A stretch of DNA of 64,000 nt from Heterobilharzia americana. Lineage: Eukaryota > Platyhelminthes > Trematoda > Strigeidida > Schistosomatidae. The notes under the pieces were generated by a model. The model was not told the DNA's origin. It saw only the letters and a program-made list of their open reading frames with translations, and did no database searches. The stretch covers positions 44,983,491-45,047,490 of the forward strand of contig OX104130.1 in the NCBI GenBank assembly GCA_944470555.2. The letters are read 5' to 3'. Of the stretch, positions 10,690 to 23,638 are shown one piece after another. Made by a program: the position numbers and the translations under genes. Position 1 is the stretch's first letter, and each line of letters starts with the position of its first letter.

Positions 10690-13057
10690 TGAAGACCTTT
10701 TTAGAAGAAAGCGATAGATTAATGCTGAAATATCTAAAGACTGCCCATTTCCACAGATTAGAAGCGTTAAAAAGAATGAAGCTTAATTTCTTGTCTTAAC
10801 TGTACTTTAAGGATAGGAATTTTGGTGTTAACTCCCTAGCTACTTCATCGGTTTGTCAATGAGTCTGGTCGTCAAACCGAAAAATGATGCTTTGAACAGG
10901 GTAACGAAGATTGTCTTAATTTAGTCATAGGTTATGCTTGTAAACTTCACAATAGCAGATTATTTTTGTTATCGTTCACAAGTTTGTTTGTGGATAATGA
11001 AGAAAGGATTTATTAGCATATCACATATGAATGATGGATAAACACTTAGTTTGCGCTTTTAATTAGCTTAGTCTTGAATCAGATTCTGTTTATGGCATAT
11101 GGTCTGTTTGTGTAAAGACTAGTGAATAAAGTGCATTTTGCTGTTTTTATTGAATAAAGCTGCATATGAAGTACATAATTTCCTGTTACAAAAAACAATT
11201 TTCAGAAGTTTTTAAAAAGCTTGACAAGATTTTAAAATTTTTTCGTAAGTAACATTCATTTGCACATTATTCTCCCTGAAGACAGTCTGATATTGTTTTC
11301 TGTCAGCATAAGTTTACAAGTATATTTCTACCACTATTCTAAATATCGGTGTATTGAACATCTGCGTCAGAATTGGAAAGGGAAACAGCTAAACAAACGT
11401 TCCTGCTTACTCTTTTGTGAAAGAATATTCATCAACTTAATCAGATTACAAAAAGTGATTAGACTTAGAAGAAAAGATATTGTTTTTTAAAAAATATCAA
11501 GTTAGTCCTATTAAAAAATGTTGTCCGTATACAAAGATGTATTTTTTTAGCGTATTTCTAAAATATCATTATCTCTCTAATCTGACAAAGGTGACTTCAT
11601 AAACGAAAATATCCGACAGAATACTATTCTTTAGTTAGCTGGGGTATCTTATACAATGTCATCTCAGTAAGGATACTCGTTAACTAACTTTGTTCTTACA
11701 GCTTAGTCTGTTCATTTTATGTCTGTTCTCGACAAAAATGCAAACAAACGTAAAACAGTACAGAAAACATCTTGTCTTACTATTCTGTTCTATCACTTAC
11801 ACATTCATATTGAACTTTCAGTCAGCTGAATAAAAAAATCAGAAATAGCTTTATTCATGCGAAACGTTTGTATGAAGAGATGTAAATAATTAAATTTGTA
11901 GCTTATTAACTTAGTTGTCTTCATCTGATCTCTTCATTTGCCCACCATTTTAATTAAACAAGTAGATTTTGTGTTTTACCAACCATTAAAATGATAGAAA
12001 AGTGTGGAGTTAGGCCAAGCTGAAGCTTTAAGCAAACTAATACGATAAACGATAATGATTTTACTGCAAATCTCTTCACCTTCAGCTGATTACATCTCAG
12101 TTTCGGAAGTGAAATATATTTGTAAAATCCCAATGAGAAGGAAGAATAAATTTCTGACGTCTCGCAGCTTCATGCTTTGAAGTTTCTTTAGCGACTTCAT
12201 GAAAATCGCTCCTTCAGAGATCTCAGTTTCAGTTGCCATTATAGAAATCACAGTTTACTGTCACGTCGGAGCCTTGTAACACCAACAATAGTATTACTGT
12301 ATTTTGTTGAAATTTTGCGGACTTCTGGGTGTACTGTGATTGTGAAGTATGAAATATGCGTCTGTATTCGAATGTAAAGAAAATGCTTGCAGTGCCAATT
12401 ATTTCATCAAACATAGTCTGAAATATGGGAGAATAAATCTCCACAGTCTTCTGATGGGTATTAATGTCACAATAATTTACATTACATGAAATTAACCTTC
12501 AAAATGAATCAAAGTAGGAGTTACATCAAGATAAGTTAGACCACCTTCAGTTACTGAATGCAGAGAAAACAGAATGGTTTTCTCAGAAATAATTTATAGT
12601 TTTGATTTCATTTCTCTGGCTAAATAAGTAGATAAAGAACTTGTATACGACTGAGTTAAAGTTATTCATTAATCATTTATGATTTTCCCAGCGCAAATAT
12701 TTAATCAAAACAATTATCTAGCTATTCTTTCTAGCTTGTAGATCGAAAAGAGGACACATCATAACCATGCAGTACTCAGCAGCCAGTGGCTAGCTGTTCA
12801 GTTTTCTTTAGCAGTAAGTTTTTGTCTAGTAGCTGTATCATAACCTAATGACTAAAGCGTTAGATGGTTTATGTAATTACTCCATACGAAATGAGCATAT
12901 ACATCTAGTAGGCATATAACTACTAGATCTTAACTTCAGTTGTCACCAAGCGCACAGTTGGTCACAAAAATGCAATCAAATGTATAGCAAATTTGACTAT
13001 TCAGTCTAGAGGTTTGTGGGTATTTATTTATTGATTTAAAGTCAGTATTCATTATGG
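10690..13057. other. AT-rich stretch, no gene seen
   Basis: Short frames at 11260-11490 (+) and 12229-12444 (-) show no motif. No repeat with a partner elsewhere in the window was recognised. Confidence 0.5.
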
Positions 13058-13232
13058 ATTGACATCAGTTGGAGAACCATTGAAAACCTGACAGAACTGA
13101 ACACCCGTTTTTTTCTAGTAAGGACTTCTCAGTAGCGCGCACCCTTGACCTCACCAGCGTCCCAACCCAGGACCTTTCACGCTCCGTGTCCACCACGTTA
13201 CCACTGAACTACTGGGTTGGAATCCAATGATT
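13058..13232 (-). repeat. tRNA-headed SINE with hammerhead relic, about 175 bp
   Basis: This is the most complete single SINE copy. On the minus strand the head has box A (AGTAGTTCAGTGGTAA, 13213-13198) and box B (GGTCCTGGGTTGGGACGC, 13174-13157). A body with GGTGCGCGCTACTG and a hammerhead relic follows, then a 3' end containing TTTTCAATGGTTCTCCAACTG. The tRNA-like head implies Pol III transcription. As a SINE it encodes nothing and must be mobilised by another element's reverse transcriptase. Confidence 0.75.
13098..13140 (-). ncRNA. Degenerate hammerhead in the SINE
   Basis: The first core block is CTGAGAA (13132-13126), so invariant G at core position 8 is lost. The second side of stem II has dissolved into an A run. 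Stem III is reduced. Inactive by inspection. Confidence 0.45.
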
Positions 13233-16200
13233 CACACTTCTTATTTCTGTTACTTCACGGTGTAGCAATTATTATTAGCAACTGATAATCTGTTGAGATT
13301 GTTTTCCTTTAGTAACTTCTACATGGTTGAAGTTGGTCTAAAAAAGGCTTTGTATCTGAAACCTTCAGAAAACTTATTTTCCCTCAGAAAGAATTTGAAA
13401 GCGAAGTGGGTTAACTATGAGACATTGTTAAAACTCGAATTCAGTGATGTTTTCCGAAAATCACGTTTAGTTATTCATACTAAAATAATTGCTTGTGGGG
13501 TTGCATTCATTCAGCCATGTGGTTTGCATAAATATTAGATTTATTATTAAGTCTAATGAACCATGCAATGAATTGATGCGATGATGTTAGTGTATAATGA
13601 TCACTGTTGCTGTGGTAGCAGAACTCTTCACCTGTCAACTTCTTCATTCATCAATAATAGTTTTGGTAATTTTGTCTGAAAATCGCAACAAAATAAATTT
13701 GTCATGAACTAAGAATATCTGGAATAATAATCAAGGAAAATATCAACGTAAGCAAAATAATACGTAAAGGTTATAGTAAGCCAGTGATGTTTGAGCTTCA
13801 AATTTGCATTCATAAATCATAATTTCTATACATTTTGACTACAAGTTGCGTATCTAGCAAACCGTAGGTATGCCGCATTAGTTATTCGCCAAAGTCATGT
13901 ATCTGATCACTGCATGCCTGCTATTTTCCTGAGAAAATATATGCAGCCTCTCGTTTGTTCAGGTTATTTCTCTTTATCGCGTCCATCAAAAATGTAATAA
14001 TTTCAAGGGATTGCACGTTTCTGACAGTGTGTATACGAAATACATATCGATCTTAGAAGAGTTCTGCATATAATTTCCCAGTCGGTCTTACAAACTACCG
14101 ATGAATCTCAGCCTTTTTGAGAGGATAGGGAATATTTGTAGCTCTGGAGGATTCTGTTGAAAGTCTAGACGACACCGTCGATGGGGAATTACCGATAGCA
14201 AATAATTGTAAGGTTAGTCCGTGTTTCATACGATTCTTTCCGTTAGCGAATTTAAAAGCAGTAATGAAAAAAGTTATGTAGAAAAGTGTGGATCCATTTA
14301 ATCTCTAAGTTTCTCACCTGCTAGCGACCTAAAATAGTGGTAACATCAGTTCAGTTCATACAAAATGTTCATATACTTGTATCAGTTTCTTAGGACACTA
14401 TAGGTTGAAGAAAATTTAACATTAATGATGTAACCAAAGAAACGAATTAAGTGAATAAATATGAAACAAAGATTTCAGCGAGGAACGTTTTTGTTGCTAC
14501 GACTTCATTTTGAAAAGCTGTACAACCGTGTTTATAGATAAGTTGATGCAGATGATAGCAAATTTGTTTGTGAGTGCCTCATTTTTGCAATAAATGGAAT
14601 CGTAAACTTCATTATTATAGGTTAGTATAATACTTCATGGGTGATCAAATAAATTTGAAAATTTGGGGGACTAAAGCTCAGAACGCAAGATAGAAGGGGA
14701 ATGAGTGAGTGAATAAGATGTGATTTCATTTGAATGTAGTTGAGTAAAGATTTGGTGGAACGACAAATGTGAATATCAGTCGGACAAAATGTGATAGATA
14801 GGGATCAAGAGATGTGAAATCCCGACGACAAAATAAAATGCACTGCAATAGAACAAAATTAAATTAAGGAAGAGCTAGATGCAATAATCATTTGGTCGAT
14901 ATGGTAGGCTAGGTTTAGGGTAATTAAAGGAGACTGTACAAACTATTACTTGACGCATAGTTATGGTTTACGACTATGTATCATGAAAGTTTCTGCTATA
15001 CAAAGTTGGAGTATGTGTGCACCTATCAATAAGTTTGGCTTAACTCCATAAGTTATGTCAAATGGTGATTAAGAAACTGCAAGGTTGAAGTCAACCACAT
15101 GTTGGAGGATTGTTGAATTTGTCTCTACGTCCCTCTTTGCACAGGCATACAGGGAATGTTTCTCGGTGATCATCGTGTGAACCTAGCTCCACAAGAGCAA
15201 GGGAACATGTAGATGGACACTGAATTGGACAATCAGCATTAGGATGGATCGAAGGAAGGTTGGAATAGATTACACTTAGAGATGCAGTATGAAATGTTTT
15301 CTTATTGACCTGGTTAGACAGTTCTTAAATATTTCATCTGCAATATTACCTATTATTTCTAAATTAATGCAGATGTTTTTTCTTAGCGTGGTTTTTATGT
15401 CTAAATGTTTTTTATCTGTCTACTGTTATACTCTATTAAACGTGGTGGATATGCATCTTCCATTGAGCTTCGTTTCACTAATTTTAGCTCATCGTTTGCA
15501 CTATCTACTGTACAGATATTATGGATGCAAGATGAGAGAGAACGAACTAAGTTATTAAAAAAACCAAAAGTGAGTTGCTTCATATATAAAGAGTAGGCGG
15601 ATATTCTAGAGCGGAATTTGGACCGGAAAGGTAGGAAGCAAATTTATTCCATTGAGAAAGGTGACAAAAAATATATGTAGGAAGTTTATGGATTTATAAC
15701 AGCCAGCAAAATAAGGTGAGTAGAATTCACCCAGTAAGGTCAAGGGAGTAAAATGGAATTTATCTAAATGTGTATGAGTCGACGAACTTACCTAAAAACA
15801 TTACGATTATCAGTAACACGAAAATTTTATCATTTCAGGCACAAAATGATAACGGTTCCTTTCTAAATACGTAAGCTTAATCGCTGAATAGCCACTGTTT
15901 CAAAGGAACGTGTTTTTATACGCAACTGCAAGAACAAACAACTAAATGATGAGTTTACTAACCATATACTTTTAAAAGTGACATGAAAAAAACTACTAGA
16001 AACTTGACTGAAATATGAAAATTAACAAATTATCAATTGACAGTTTCTTCAGTTTACATAATTGGTTCATATCAATTTTATTGGAAAATATCATATGATT
16101 AGTGAGAAATAAAAGAGAATTCCTGTTACCCGGACTACTAACAAAGAAGACAGATAATAAAAAACCCACACGAACCATCCTAATTATTATGCATTTAATT

Positions 16201-17859
16201 CTTTACTAGAATATTTGGTTTCAGTGGCTGACTGACCCTTCCAAAATCTAGAACTTTGTAGTATTCTGGACATTCATTTTATGCATTCTACAACCACAGC
16301 ACAAAACACTTGGTTGACCAAATATGACTTTATATTTTTTCGAGTCTTGAGAGTCCATTGATCACTTAAATAGTGAATTGAAGGCATTTAATTTGCAAAG
16401 GATTTAAAATTTAGTGAATTTGTGGTTTAAATATACTTTACATAGGTAGAGAATTATTTGCTCAGCAAAACTAAATAAAGGGAACTAGTTCGATTAAAAA
16501 GAATTTTTATTTACTTCAGCATTTGTGTATGTAAGAGTGTATAAATTGTTTTTATATTTAATGCTCAACACTAGACATTTACCAGCCAACGAAAGCAGCT
16601 GATTTATTTGATGTTATCTTCGATCATCACGCACAGTTAGTTTCTGTTGTCTCAGCTTTCTTGCTAGGCGTCAAATATCACGAAGTCGTATTACTTTCCT
16701 CGTGTTTTTCTTAGAAATATAACAAATTCGTTGAAAGTTTTTGTTTTCAGTCTATAATGTCAAATGAATATTCAATTTTATGAGATCAACAGCAAACTCT
16801 AATGATTTTTTTGTCAGACTGGCCAATGAATTGATCGTCACTTCAGCCAAGTTTAATATCTCTTGGTAGTACTTTGTTCTTGAATATTAAAATAAAATCT
16901 CTGACTGATTTGAGTATCTGCCTTGATATCTGATTCGAAAAAAAATTGTTCCATAAAAGTTTTCGTTTTTGAATTTATTAGAGTAAAAAAGGTAGTTCAT
17001 TATGGATCTTAAATTGTGTGTATGTATCACTAGAGCAAGGAAATCAAATGATTTTTGAGGTAATTAATCACTTTTAAGAAAAAAAATACCATCAATAGTC
17101 TGGAAACTGATTTATTATTTTGATTACTATCGTTATCGTTACTCAATTTAGTTTTAAATCATTTATGTATGTTTCATGATGAGTTTGGAATGAACCAGAC
17201 TCAAGATTTTATTCACTTCTCCATTATCCATATATCAAAGGATCTGGATATTTGTAGGAATAGGTCGTTATGTGTTGCTTAAGATCAATATTGGTTTTTA
17301 GTGGAACAGAGACTTTTTTTCTAGGACAGCTTGTTGTAGTTGCCTATTAGTTTTGTATGGCTGCAGGTTGTAGTCACTTGATGGTGATACTGTTCTATTA
17401 CTGAAGTGAAAGTAGTATTGAGTCTGTTTCTAAACAATGATGATTTTATTTTGCCTACATTCATGGCTTGATCATGAAAAACGACGAAATTATTGTTATT
17501 ATTATTCGCCTTGGTTTTGATTCATATGCAGTGTCAACGTCACCCCAGTGACTTGCTATGAATACAAAGTAAATTACACTTTGGAACGTGATAATGTAAA
17601 TAAAACGAGTCATCTAAATAACTGGAACTTCAAGGACCTTATGAAAAATAGCGAGCTGAAGTGATAGTGGAGGACACTTTTCTCAATAAACACTGGACGT
17701 TTACTTAGGGGTGATGCTCTCTAGCTAGTACAAGATAAGCAGGAAACATAAAACTCCGGTTAAAAATAAAACAAAAAAGAAACACTGGACCTTCTTCAGA
17801 TGATGTCATTTAACTGTCGTGTAGGGTGACTGAATGACGATATCAGTGTAAAACCTCAC
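13233..17859. other. AT-rich stretch; 14640-15270 purine-rich; no gene recognised
   Basis: No coding motif was found. The part at about 14640-15270 is richer in G and A than its surroundings, and 15590-15770 has a similar texture. They may be fragments of an unrecognised repeat family, but no second copy was aligned. Frames at 13293-13538, 15289-15558 and 15996-16178 look like chance. Confidence 0.4.
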
Positions 17860-18230
17860 ACACAGGTGCATCAGCTCAAGTTCCCACACTTAACAGTAGC
17901 ATACAAAGAACAGGTGGATAGGAAGTGTGATATCAAAGATGATGAAGTAGTGTGAGAGAAAAACGATTTAAAGATAAAGGTTGGTGCGAATATCCAAGCT
18001 TTAGAAAATGTCAAGGAGTGGATGCGTCCGCGCCATTGCGACTGATTTTCAGCCATATCACCAAGAGTATCAACCACTGATTCCTTTCGTTTGGGTTACC
18101 CCAACTAGGCAGTCTAGGTCCCACAACACAATTCAGATCAACAGTAAGAGACTCCATCAACTGGCGTCTCCCAGCCGTACAACAGGACAGGACGAACTGG
18201 AGTGCAGTATACTCGTCTTTTGAGTAAGGT
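17860..18230 (-). pseudogene. 3' end of an RTE-like non-LTR retrotransposon, internally deleted
   Basis: The minus strand from about 18225 reads VYCTPVRPVLLYGWET, matching the RTE block ending VLLYGCETW. From about 18080 it gives LGNPNERNQW in one frame and, in another, a 68-codon frame beginning MVDTLGDMAENQSQWRGRIH. That matches the C-terminal tail (...WLETLGDMA.NR.QWRSC) of trematode RTE-clade polyproteins. The region that should lie between these blocks, containing the zinc-finger-like and basic segments, is missing, and the frame changes. The stretch is richer in GC than its flanks, as expected of former coding DNA. Family placement rests on remembered motifs. Confidence 0.6.
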
Positions 18231-20052
18231 AGGATATGTTTTAGAAAAGTTGCCCTTGTGTGTTAGTCCTTACCACAATTATCATGGTATGTCACATGAA
18301 GGCTAAAAAATACCTAAGAAAAATTCCAACTTATTATTACTCAAACTGTATTATTTATATACGTTGAACCAAATGCTTCCAGATACTGTTCCGTGAAGGA
18401 TAGTGCTTCAAGATAGTTAAGATTTATCTCTGTATGAGAATAAGTATTTCATGATTTTCAGGCTTTGTGGTTTGCTCTTGTGTTCAAACTACATCTTTTC
18501 CCCGATAGGTATTATCCCAGTTACCCGAAATTCCAGAGATTCTAGGTTCTGTGTGAATGCGCTGGTTAGTTTTAGTATTAATGGTAGCCCTAAGGTTTTG
18601 ACTTTCAGATGACCATAGAAGAGAAAACTAGTACTGAGAAAATAGTTAAGAAAACGTTGTCGAGTGCTGTTGCATAGGTCTGTACAAGGAATGAGCAGTG
18701 AATATAATTCACTAACTTTTTCAAAGTTAATAACATTCGTGTGAAATAAAGATAATAAACCGAGAAAGCTCAGGATTGTCCATATTGAGTTAAAGTGGGA
18801 AATGGTTATCATAGCCGTACTTCTGGATGTGATAAAAGCAGCCTGACCAAAACAAGGAATATTATGGAAATGAAAGATTTCTTAACAAATTGCAAGACAC
18901 AGCGAGTAGTTAGAAATCATATAGGCTTGCCTGTAGATTTTTCTGGCCATACCAGTGTTGTCTAAATACTCCACGATCATTTCTCTTGTTTGTGGTCAAG
19001 CTCACAATGCAAGAAGTATCATTCACACTAAAGATGATCGTGAGTGGTTTTGCTGCATTCTTATTGGTAATTTTCGTTACGTTAATTATAGGGTCTTATA
19101 ATAAAGTTGTTGTCAGCTTATAAGTCAACCATGAAATTAATTAACTGGTAAATATGTCATCGACAACAAGACATCTATACGTTCAACACTAAAATAAATC
19201 ATTTATGATCATAGAATTTAAAATCTAAGGTCTATTCAATGGGTGAGAGATTTGGGAAACCGTATTTACTAGAAGTGCAAGATGTAAAAATCAGGAATTG
19301 GGGTTTTGTTAGCGAAGGATTTAATGTTGATTTATTGGTTCAACAATCACGGGTCTTTATCTACCGAATGTTTATTGAAAACCTGAAACCTTATTTGTGG
19401 GTTGTGGTCATTTAGTTTTTTCTAAACTGAACGACTGTCAAGCATACAGTCATAATCATACATCTTACTGTCCCTGTTGCTCATGTTTCTATTTGGTGCT
19501 GGATTGAAGCATCTTGACTATCTTAATTATAGCAGATAATAACAGATGTACTCTGATATTGTTACATACATACATTACTTCTAGGGTTACTCTCATAATT
19601 CCTAGTTTTGAAAATATTGAAGGCGCGTCATATATTCATTGACTCTGAAGTTTAAGGCTATAGGAGAGCAGTACTAATTGTGTAAAGCAAACATTTAGTT
19701 TGAAACACTTGATTGGTAGCTAGTGTTACGGTCTAATATGAGAAAATGAATGCTCTACTTAGTACAAAAAAGTGGGTTTTACACTCTGTAATTCAGTTTT
19801 ATCTGTTAGCAAAGGTATAGAAACATACATAAACAGAACAATGCAGGTTAAGCTCCTTTTTGCTACGGACACTAGTGAAATGCCTCAGTGTTGGTATCGA
19901 ACAGAAATGTGAGTACTCAGCATGCATGTAATCAAGACATAATTTGTTTCCTGAATTTTAAAACGAAGTACAAAGAAAATTAGAAGGACATGAACTATCT
20001 AACCAGTGGCAATAATTTTCATAAAAATGAATAGGTGGTACCTGATATCTGA
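18231..20052. other. AT-rich stretch, no gene recognised
   Basis: A 107-codon minus-strand frame (18489-18812) is the longest here, but it has no motif and no plausible splice context. Nothing else was recognised. Confidence 0.45.
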
Positions 20053-20319
20053 AATGCTAAGAAGAATCATTACTTAGAGTTTGAACACAATTCAATATTG
20101 GCATCACCTGACGAGGAGTTAATAGCATTTGCAGATAACCAAATCATTGAATTTACGGCTGGTGACAACTTGGGGTTATACTTGTTGATAAACGTCTTAT
20201 ATGTTATTTTTTCTGTGGAATGTGAACGAAAACAAAGTTTCGTCTTCAATCTACAAAATAACGGATTTTACTTTCGGATTGGGTTGTTTGTTTTTGGAGC
20301 AATGATCAAAGATAGGTAA
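20053..20319 (+). CDS. Possible exon, product unrecognised
   Basis: The frame is open from 20053 to a stop at 20317-20319. The part at 20078-20165 (around SILASPDEELIAFADNQII) is mixed in residue composition and more protein-like than the AT-driven remainder. Candidate acceptors are CTAAG before 20061 and CTTAG before 20078; a possible donor is GTGACA near 20162. No family was recognised. It could equally be a chance frame. Confidence 0.22.
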   Translation, partial: NAKKNHYLEFEHNSILASPDEELIAFADNQIIEFTAGDNLGLYLLINVLYVIFSVECERKQSFVFNLQNNGFYFRIGLFVFGAMIKDR

Positions 20320-21144
20320 CTTCAAGCTAATAGCATATTGACCAAGGAACCAAATGAGCAGAATACAATATGTTTGACATCTCACAACGAAAAATCCCAT
20401 GTTATATCGTGAATATTTGTGAACATCTGAGATATTTTCTATAAGCAGGGTGTTTGAAATTTGTCAACTTATTCAGGATTTACACAATAAATTCATAACT
20501 GAAAATGAAGCAGGTCACATAATTTACAGTCCTTGAAAATAAAATATCTAATGAGAATTACCTTCGTTTCACTAAATTGGGAGTGAAGAAATAGTATATG
20601 TAGACAACTGCCAAATTTACCATCCGCATGCTGAGTAATTTATTTTGATCCAGAACTCTGGAATAACCTTTATCTAAAGGAAGGAGTAATTTACAGGCAT
20701 ATATCTCAAAGTCCAGTGTAAATGGAAAGTTTTTTTTCGCATGTTTTCACCTAGTAACCTTTCACAATAATTACCGTCCTTTTTAAAACGGCGACAAAGG
20801 CCGTTAGTCTGTATTTGACTGATTTCAAATAACAAGTGAAATATTACAACAAAATATGTAAGTGAACAATATTGTTTTCGATTAGATCTCATCAGACTTC
20901 GTTCGAATATGCACAACTTTAACATCTGAAATAACAGCCAATCAAGGTAATTTGTAAGTCGATGATAGCAAGAATACGGGATTGAGTACTTTAAAACAAC
21001 AAAATTAGTGACAGTATATAAGCTGAAACGAATGTTCAAAAATACCATGACAGTATAAACAGGTGTTCAGAGGGTAGGTAGGTAGATAGACAGACAAAGT
21101 AGGTCAAAGCTTGTCAAAAGACAGTAAGGTTACGTGAGGCCACC
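20320..21144. other. AT-rich stretch, no gene seen
   Basis: It contains a 124-codon minus-strand frame (20674-21048) without motif, rich in hydrophobic and basic codons typical of AT-rich chance frames. A short GGTA/GATA run lies at about 21074-21092. Confidence 0.45.
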
Positions 21145-21270
21145 GTTAAAGGCCACCCTAGCAACTGCTGTAATAACCAGTTTCAGTATTTCCTCTAGAA
21201 AAGTGAGGTTTCATAAAATATAGAAGCCTAATTGGTTATCTCATGAGTTGTTAGGGTGGTTTTTAAAGTT
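21145..21270. mobile_element. Foldback/MITE-like element, copy A
   Basis: The left arm starts TTAAAGGCCACCCTAGCAACT and continues through ATAACCAG. The right arm ends GAGTTGTTAGGGTGG followed by TTTTTAAAGTT, its near complement. Arms of about 45 bases enclose a short centre. A second copy with the same ends lies 284 bases to the right. The structure fits a non-autonomous DNA transposon or foldback element with long terminal inverted repeats. No target duplication was certain. Confidence 0.65.
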
Positions 21271-21553
21271 ATTATTGAGTGACACTGGAGAATGAAGGTA
21301 GTGAATAAGTAAAATTTGAATGTCAACATATAGTGGTGATCTGAAATGGGTGACAAAATGAAGTGAAAAGTGGAAGGGGTATATTTTGAAATTCACAAGT
21401 AAGGTCATTCATTAAGTTTATCCTTGCCAAGGTAGCGATAAGAGCTGTATGAATTTCTTCTGAATACGGAGGTTCAGATTGTTTATTCGACCTCCTGTAG
21501 CCTCATGTATATGTAAAAGGCGAATTCAAGCTGAGTTGGAAAGGTTCAGGCTC

Positions 21554-21686
21554 GCTTTAAAGGCCACCTTAGAAACTACCAAGATAGCCAATTACATCCC
21601 TTCGTTTTATGGAAAAGTACTTTCCTACGTGAAATACGGAAGCCTGACTGGTCATTTCAGCAGTTGCTAGGGTGGTCCTTAAAGTC
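21554..21686. mobile_element. Foldback/MITE-like element, copy B
   Basis: It begins CTTTAAAGGCCACC and ends CAGTTGCTAGGGTGGTCC followed by TTAAAG, so its arms are near complements. Arms and centre align with copy A (both contain GAAGCCT, then TGGT and AT-rich text). It is slightly longer (133 against 126 bases) and in the same orientation. Between the copies lies AT- and purine-rich DNA without a gene. Confidence 0.65.
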
Positions 21687-21689
21687 ACT

Positions 21690-23440
21690 CAAGTTCGGTG
21701 GGACATAGTAATTTTCCCAGCTTTGAGCTGCTTTATCTGTCTGTATAGACACATGTTTACATTGTCGTGTCATTCTAAACATTCATAAAATCCTATATAC
21801 TAACTCTACTTTTGTTGTGAAGTGCATAATAGGTATCCTTATTATTGTTCACTCACAGTAGGCATTTTGTGAATACTTGGAAAATTATTCATATTAGAGT
21901 GAAGCCTGATGAAATCTAATCGTAGGCGATATTGTTCGCTCACATTCTTTGTTACAATTTTCATAATGGGAATTTTTAACACTCTGAAGTGAAACATTGC
22001 CAAAACCAGTAGTAAAAACAAACTGGGTAACATCACTATAAAGATGCACTTACTTTTGATATAACAACCAATAACTCATAATTGTATCTGAATTTAAACA
22101 GCTTCTTTAAAAATAACCGAATGGCAGTCATATAGAGAACCAACTGATTTTTGTAAATAACCACATAACTACACAAGACTGCTCAACCTTACAGATCCCT
22201 TTTATTTTTGTAACTACTTCAACCCTTGAAATAGGGCTGAAAAACATTCGTGTTAAGGAATGATCCTTAACAATCAGTTATTCCCAACACATTAGCGAGC
22301 TCAGCGGCAATAGGTGAACATCTAAATACAATGAAGGCTTTGATTGCTACCTGTCAGTACTCTGTTTTTTAGTCATGAGTGCCAGTGAAAGACTGTTTGG
22401 TCTAACACTGTTTTCGGTAATATATCAAGTTCTTCGTGGTAAGCTTAGTGCGTATCGTCATTTTTAACAGCATAGTTAATCAGAGAAATAAAGTCAAATA
22501 CACCTGATTCTAATCAGAACTAGAGTGGTTCTTACAAGGAATTTACACTATCTTCAAAATAATATAAGAAATGAAAAGCCAAGTAAAATTTTTTCAGCAA
22601 ACATATTCCTAAGACCTGACATACTAAGTCTGTCGAAGCAGGGTACATATGTTTTCTGTTATACATAACTTATTTCTGTCTATTACTGCTGAAAAATAGT
22701 GGAAATGTATTGGACCTATTACCGTAGTAGAGTTTGTAATTTGGAAGATTGTTCTGCTTCTCAGAACCCACTCTGTTTATCTTGACCAATATTAAGTCCA
22801 GTGTGTCTTAGTGTGGAAAGTTTTCCGAATTTCATGATATTGTAATTCTAAGTCACTCTTTTAGCGTTCTTTTGAACAGTCATATCTAATTCATAGGTTT
22901 CGTTAGCCTACTGACTCAGTACCTTGTGGTGGTATTTCATGTAGCTAAGTTACAGTCATTTTAATTTTAATAATATGGTGTGTAGAATCCACATCAGGGC
23001 GCCTCTTCGACTGTTTAGCAGATAACTGGGAACAGTGATTGTGTCGGAATGTTGACCGATACCAATTTCAGTGTATATTAAAAAAGTAAAACCGAACATA
23101 TCAAATATGCATTCATCTTTATTTGCTTTAAAATATACATAACAGAGAAAATAAGTGAAATACCACGTATACGATAATTCATACTGAGTGACATTATCAC
23201 CGTCGCATGTTGTGTAAACATTGTACCGAGTCAAGAAGAAAATGATTTGTCGTTATCTTTCATCACACAGTTTTTGGAATTTTCTCTCTTCCCGAAGAAA
23301 GTGTGAGAAAATTTGTTTTTTCACCTACCCTATTTGTTTATACATTTGTCTCATGGCCGAATATCATGATATTTCGGGTCTTCAGTTTAGTAAGCATTGT
23401 GATTTTATCTTTTGTGTCTTACTGATCATATGGTTAACAG
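21690..23440. other. AT-rich stretch, no gene seen
   Basis: Only short frames without motifs were found; no repeat partner was seen. Confidence 0.45.
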
Positions 23441-23638
23441 AAGAAGTATTTGTTTGGTTCCTATAAAGTGATATTGGTAAACAAAAGGCGAAGTGTAGTA
23501 TCTTACGTGATCAGTGGCTCCAATCTGAAAGCAACGGTAAAATATCACACTAATGGTGACGCCATTATTAATTTGTTTGTTTGTCGAAATCCTAAGGATG
23601 CTAATTTGCTAATTGTTCAATGTTCTTCAAACTCTGAG
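23441..23638 (+). CDS. Possible internal exon, product unrecognised
   Basis: A 66-codon open stretch is bounded on the left by TGGTTAACAG (acceptor-like) and on the right by GAG|GTTTGT (donor-like, G at +5). Both ends fall in phase 0. The translation starts KKYLFGSYKVILVNKRRS and ends NLLIVQCSSNSE, with balanced use of charged and hydrophobic residues. No domain was recognised. A stop lies just upstream of the acceptor in this frame. Neighbouring exons could not be identified. Confidence 0.3.

Noticed and set aside
18489..18812. 107-codon minus-strand frame
   Set aside because: No motif, no splice context and AT-driven composition. Length alone is not convincing.
20674..21048. 124-codon minus-strand frame
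   Set aside because: No family motif, no good start context, biased AT composition.
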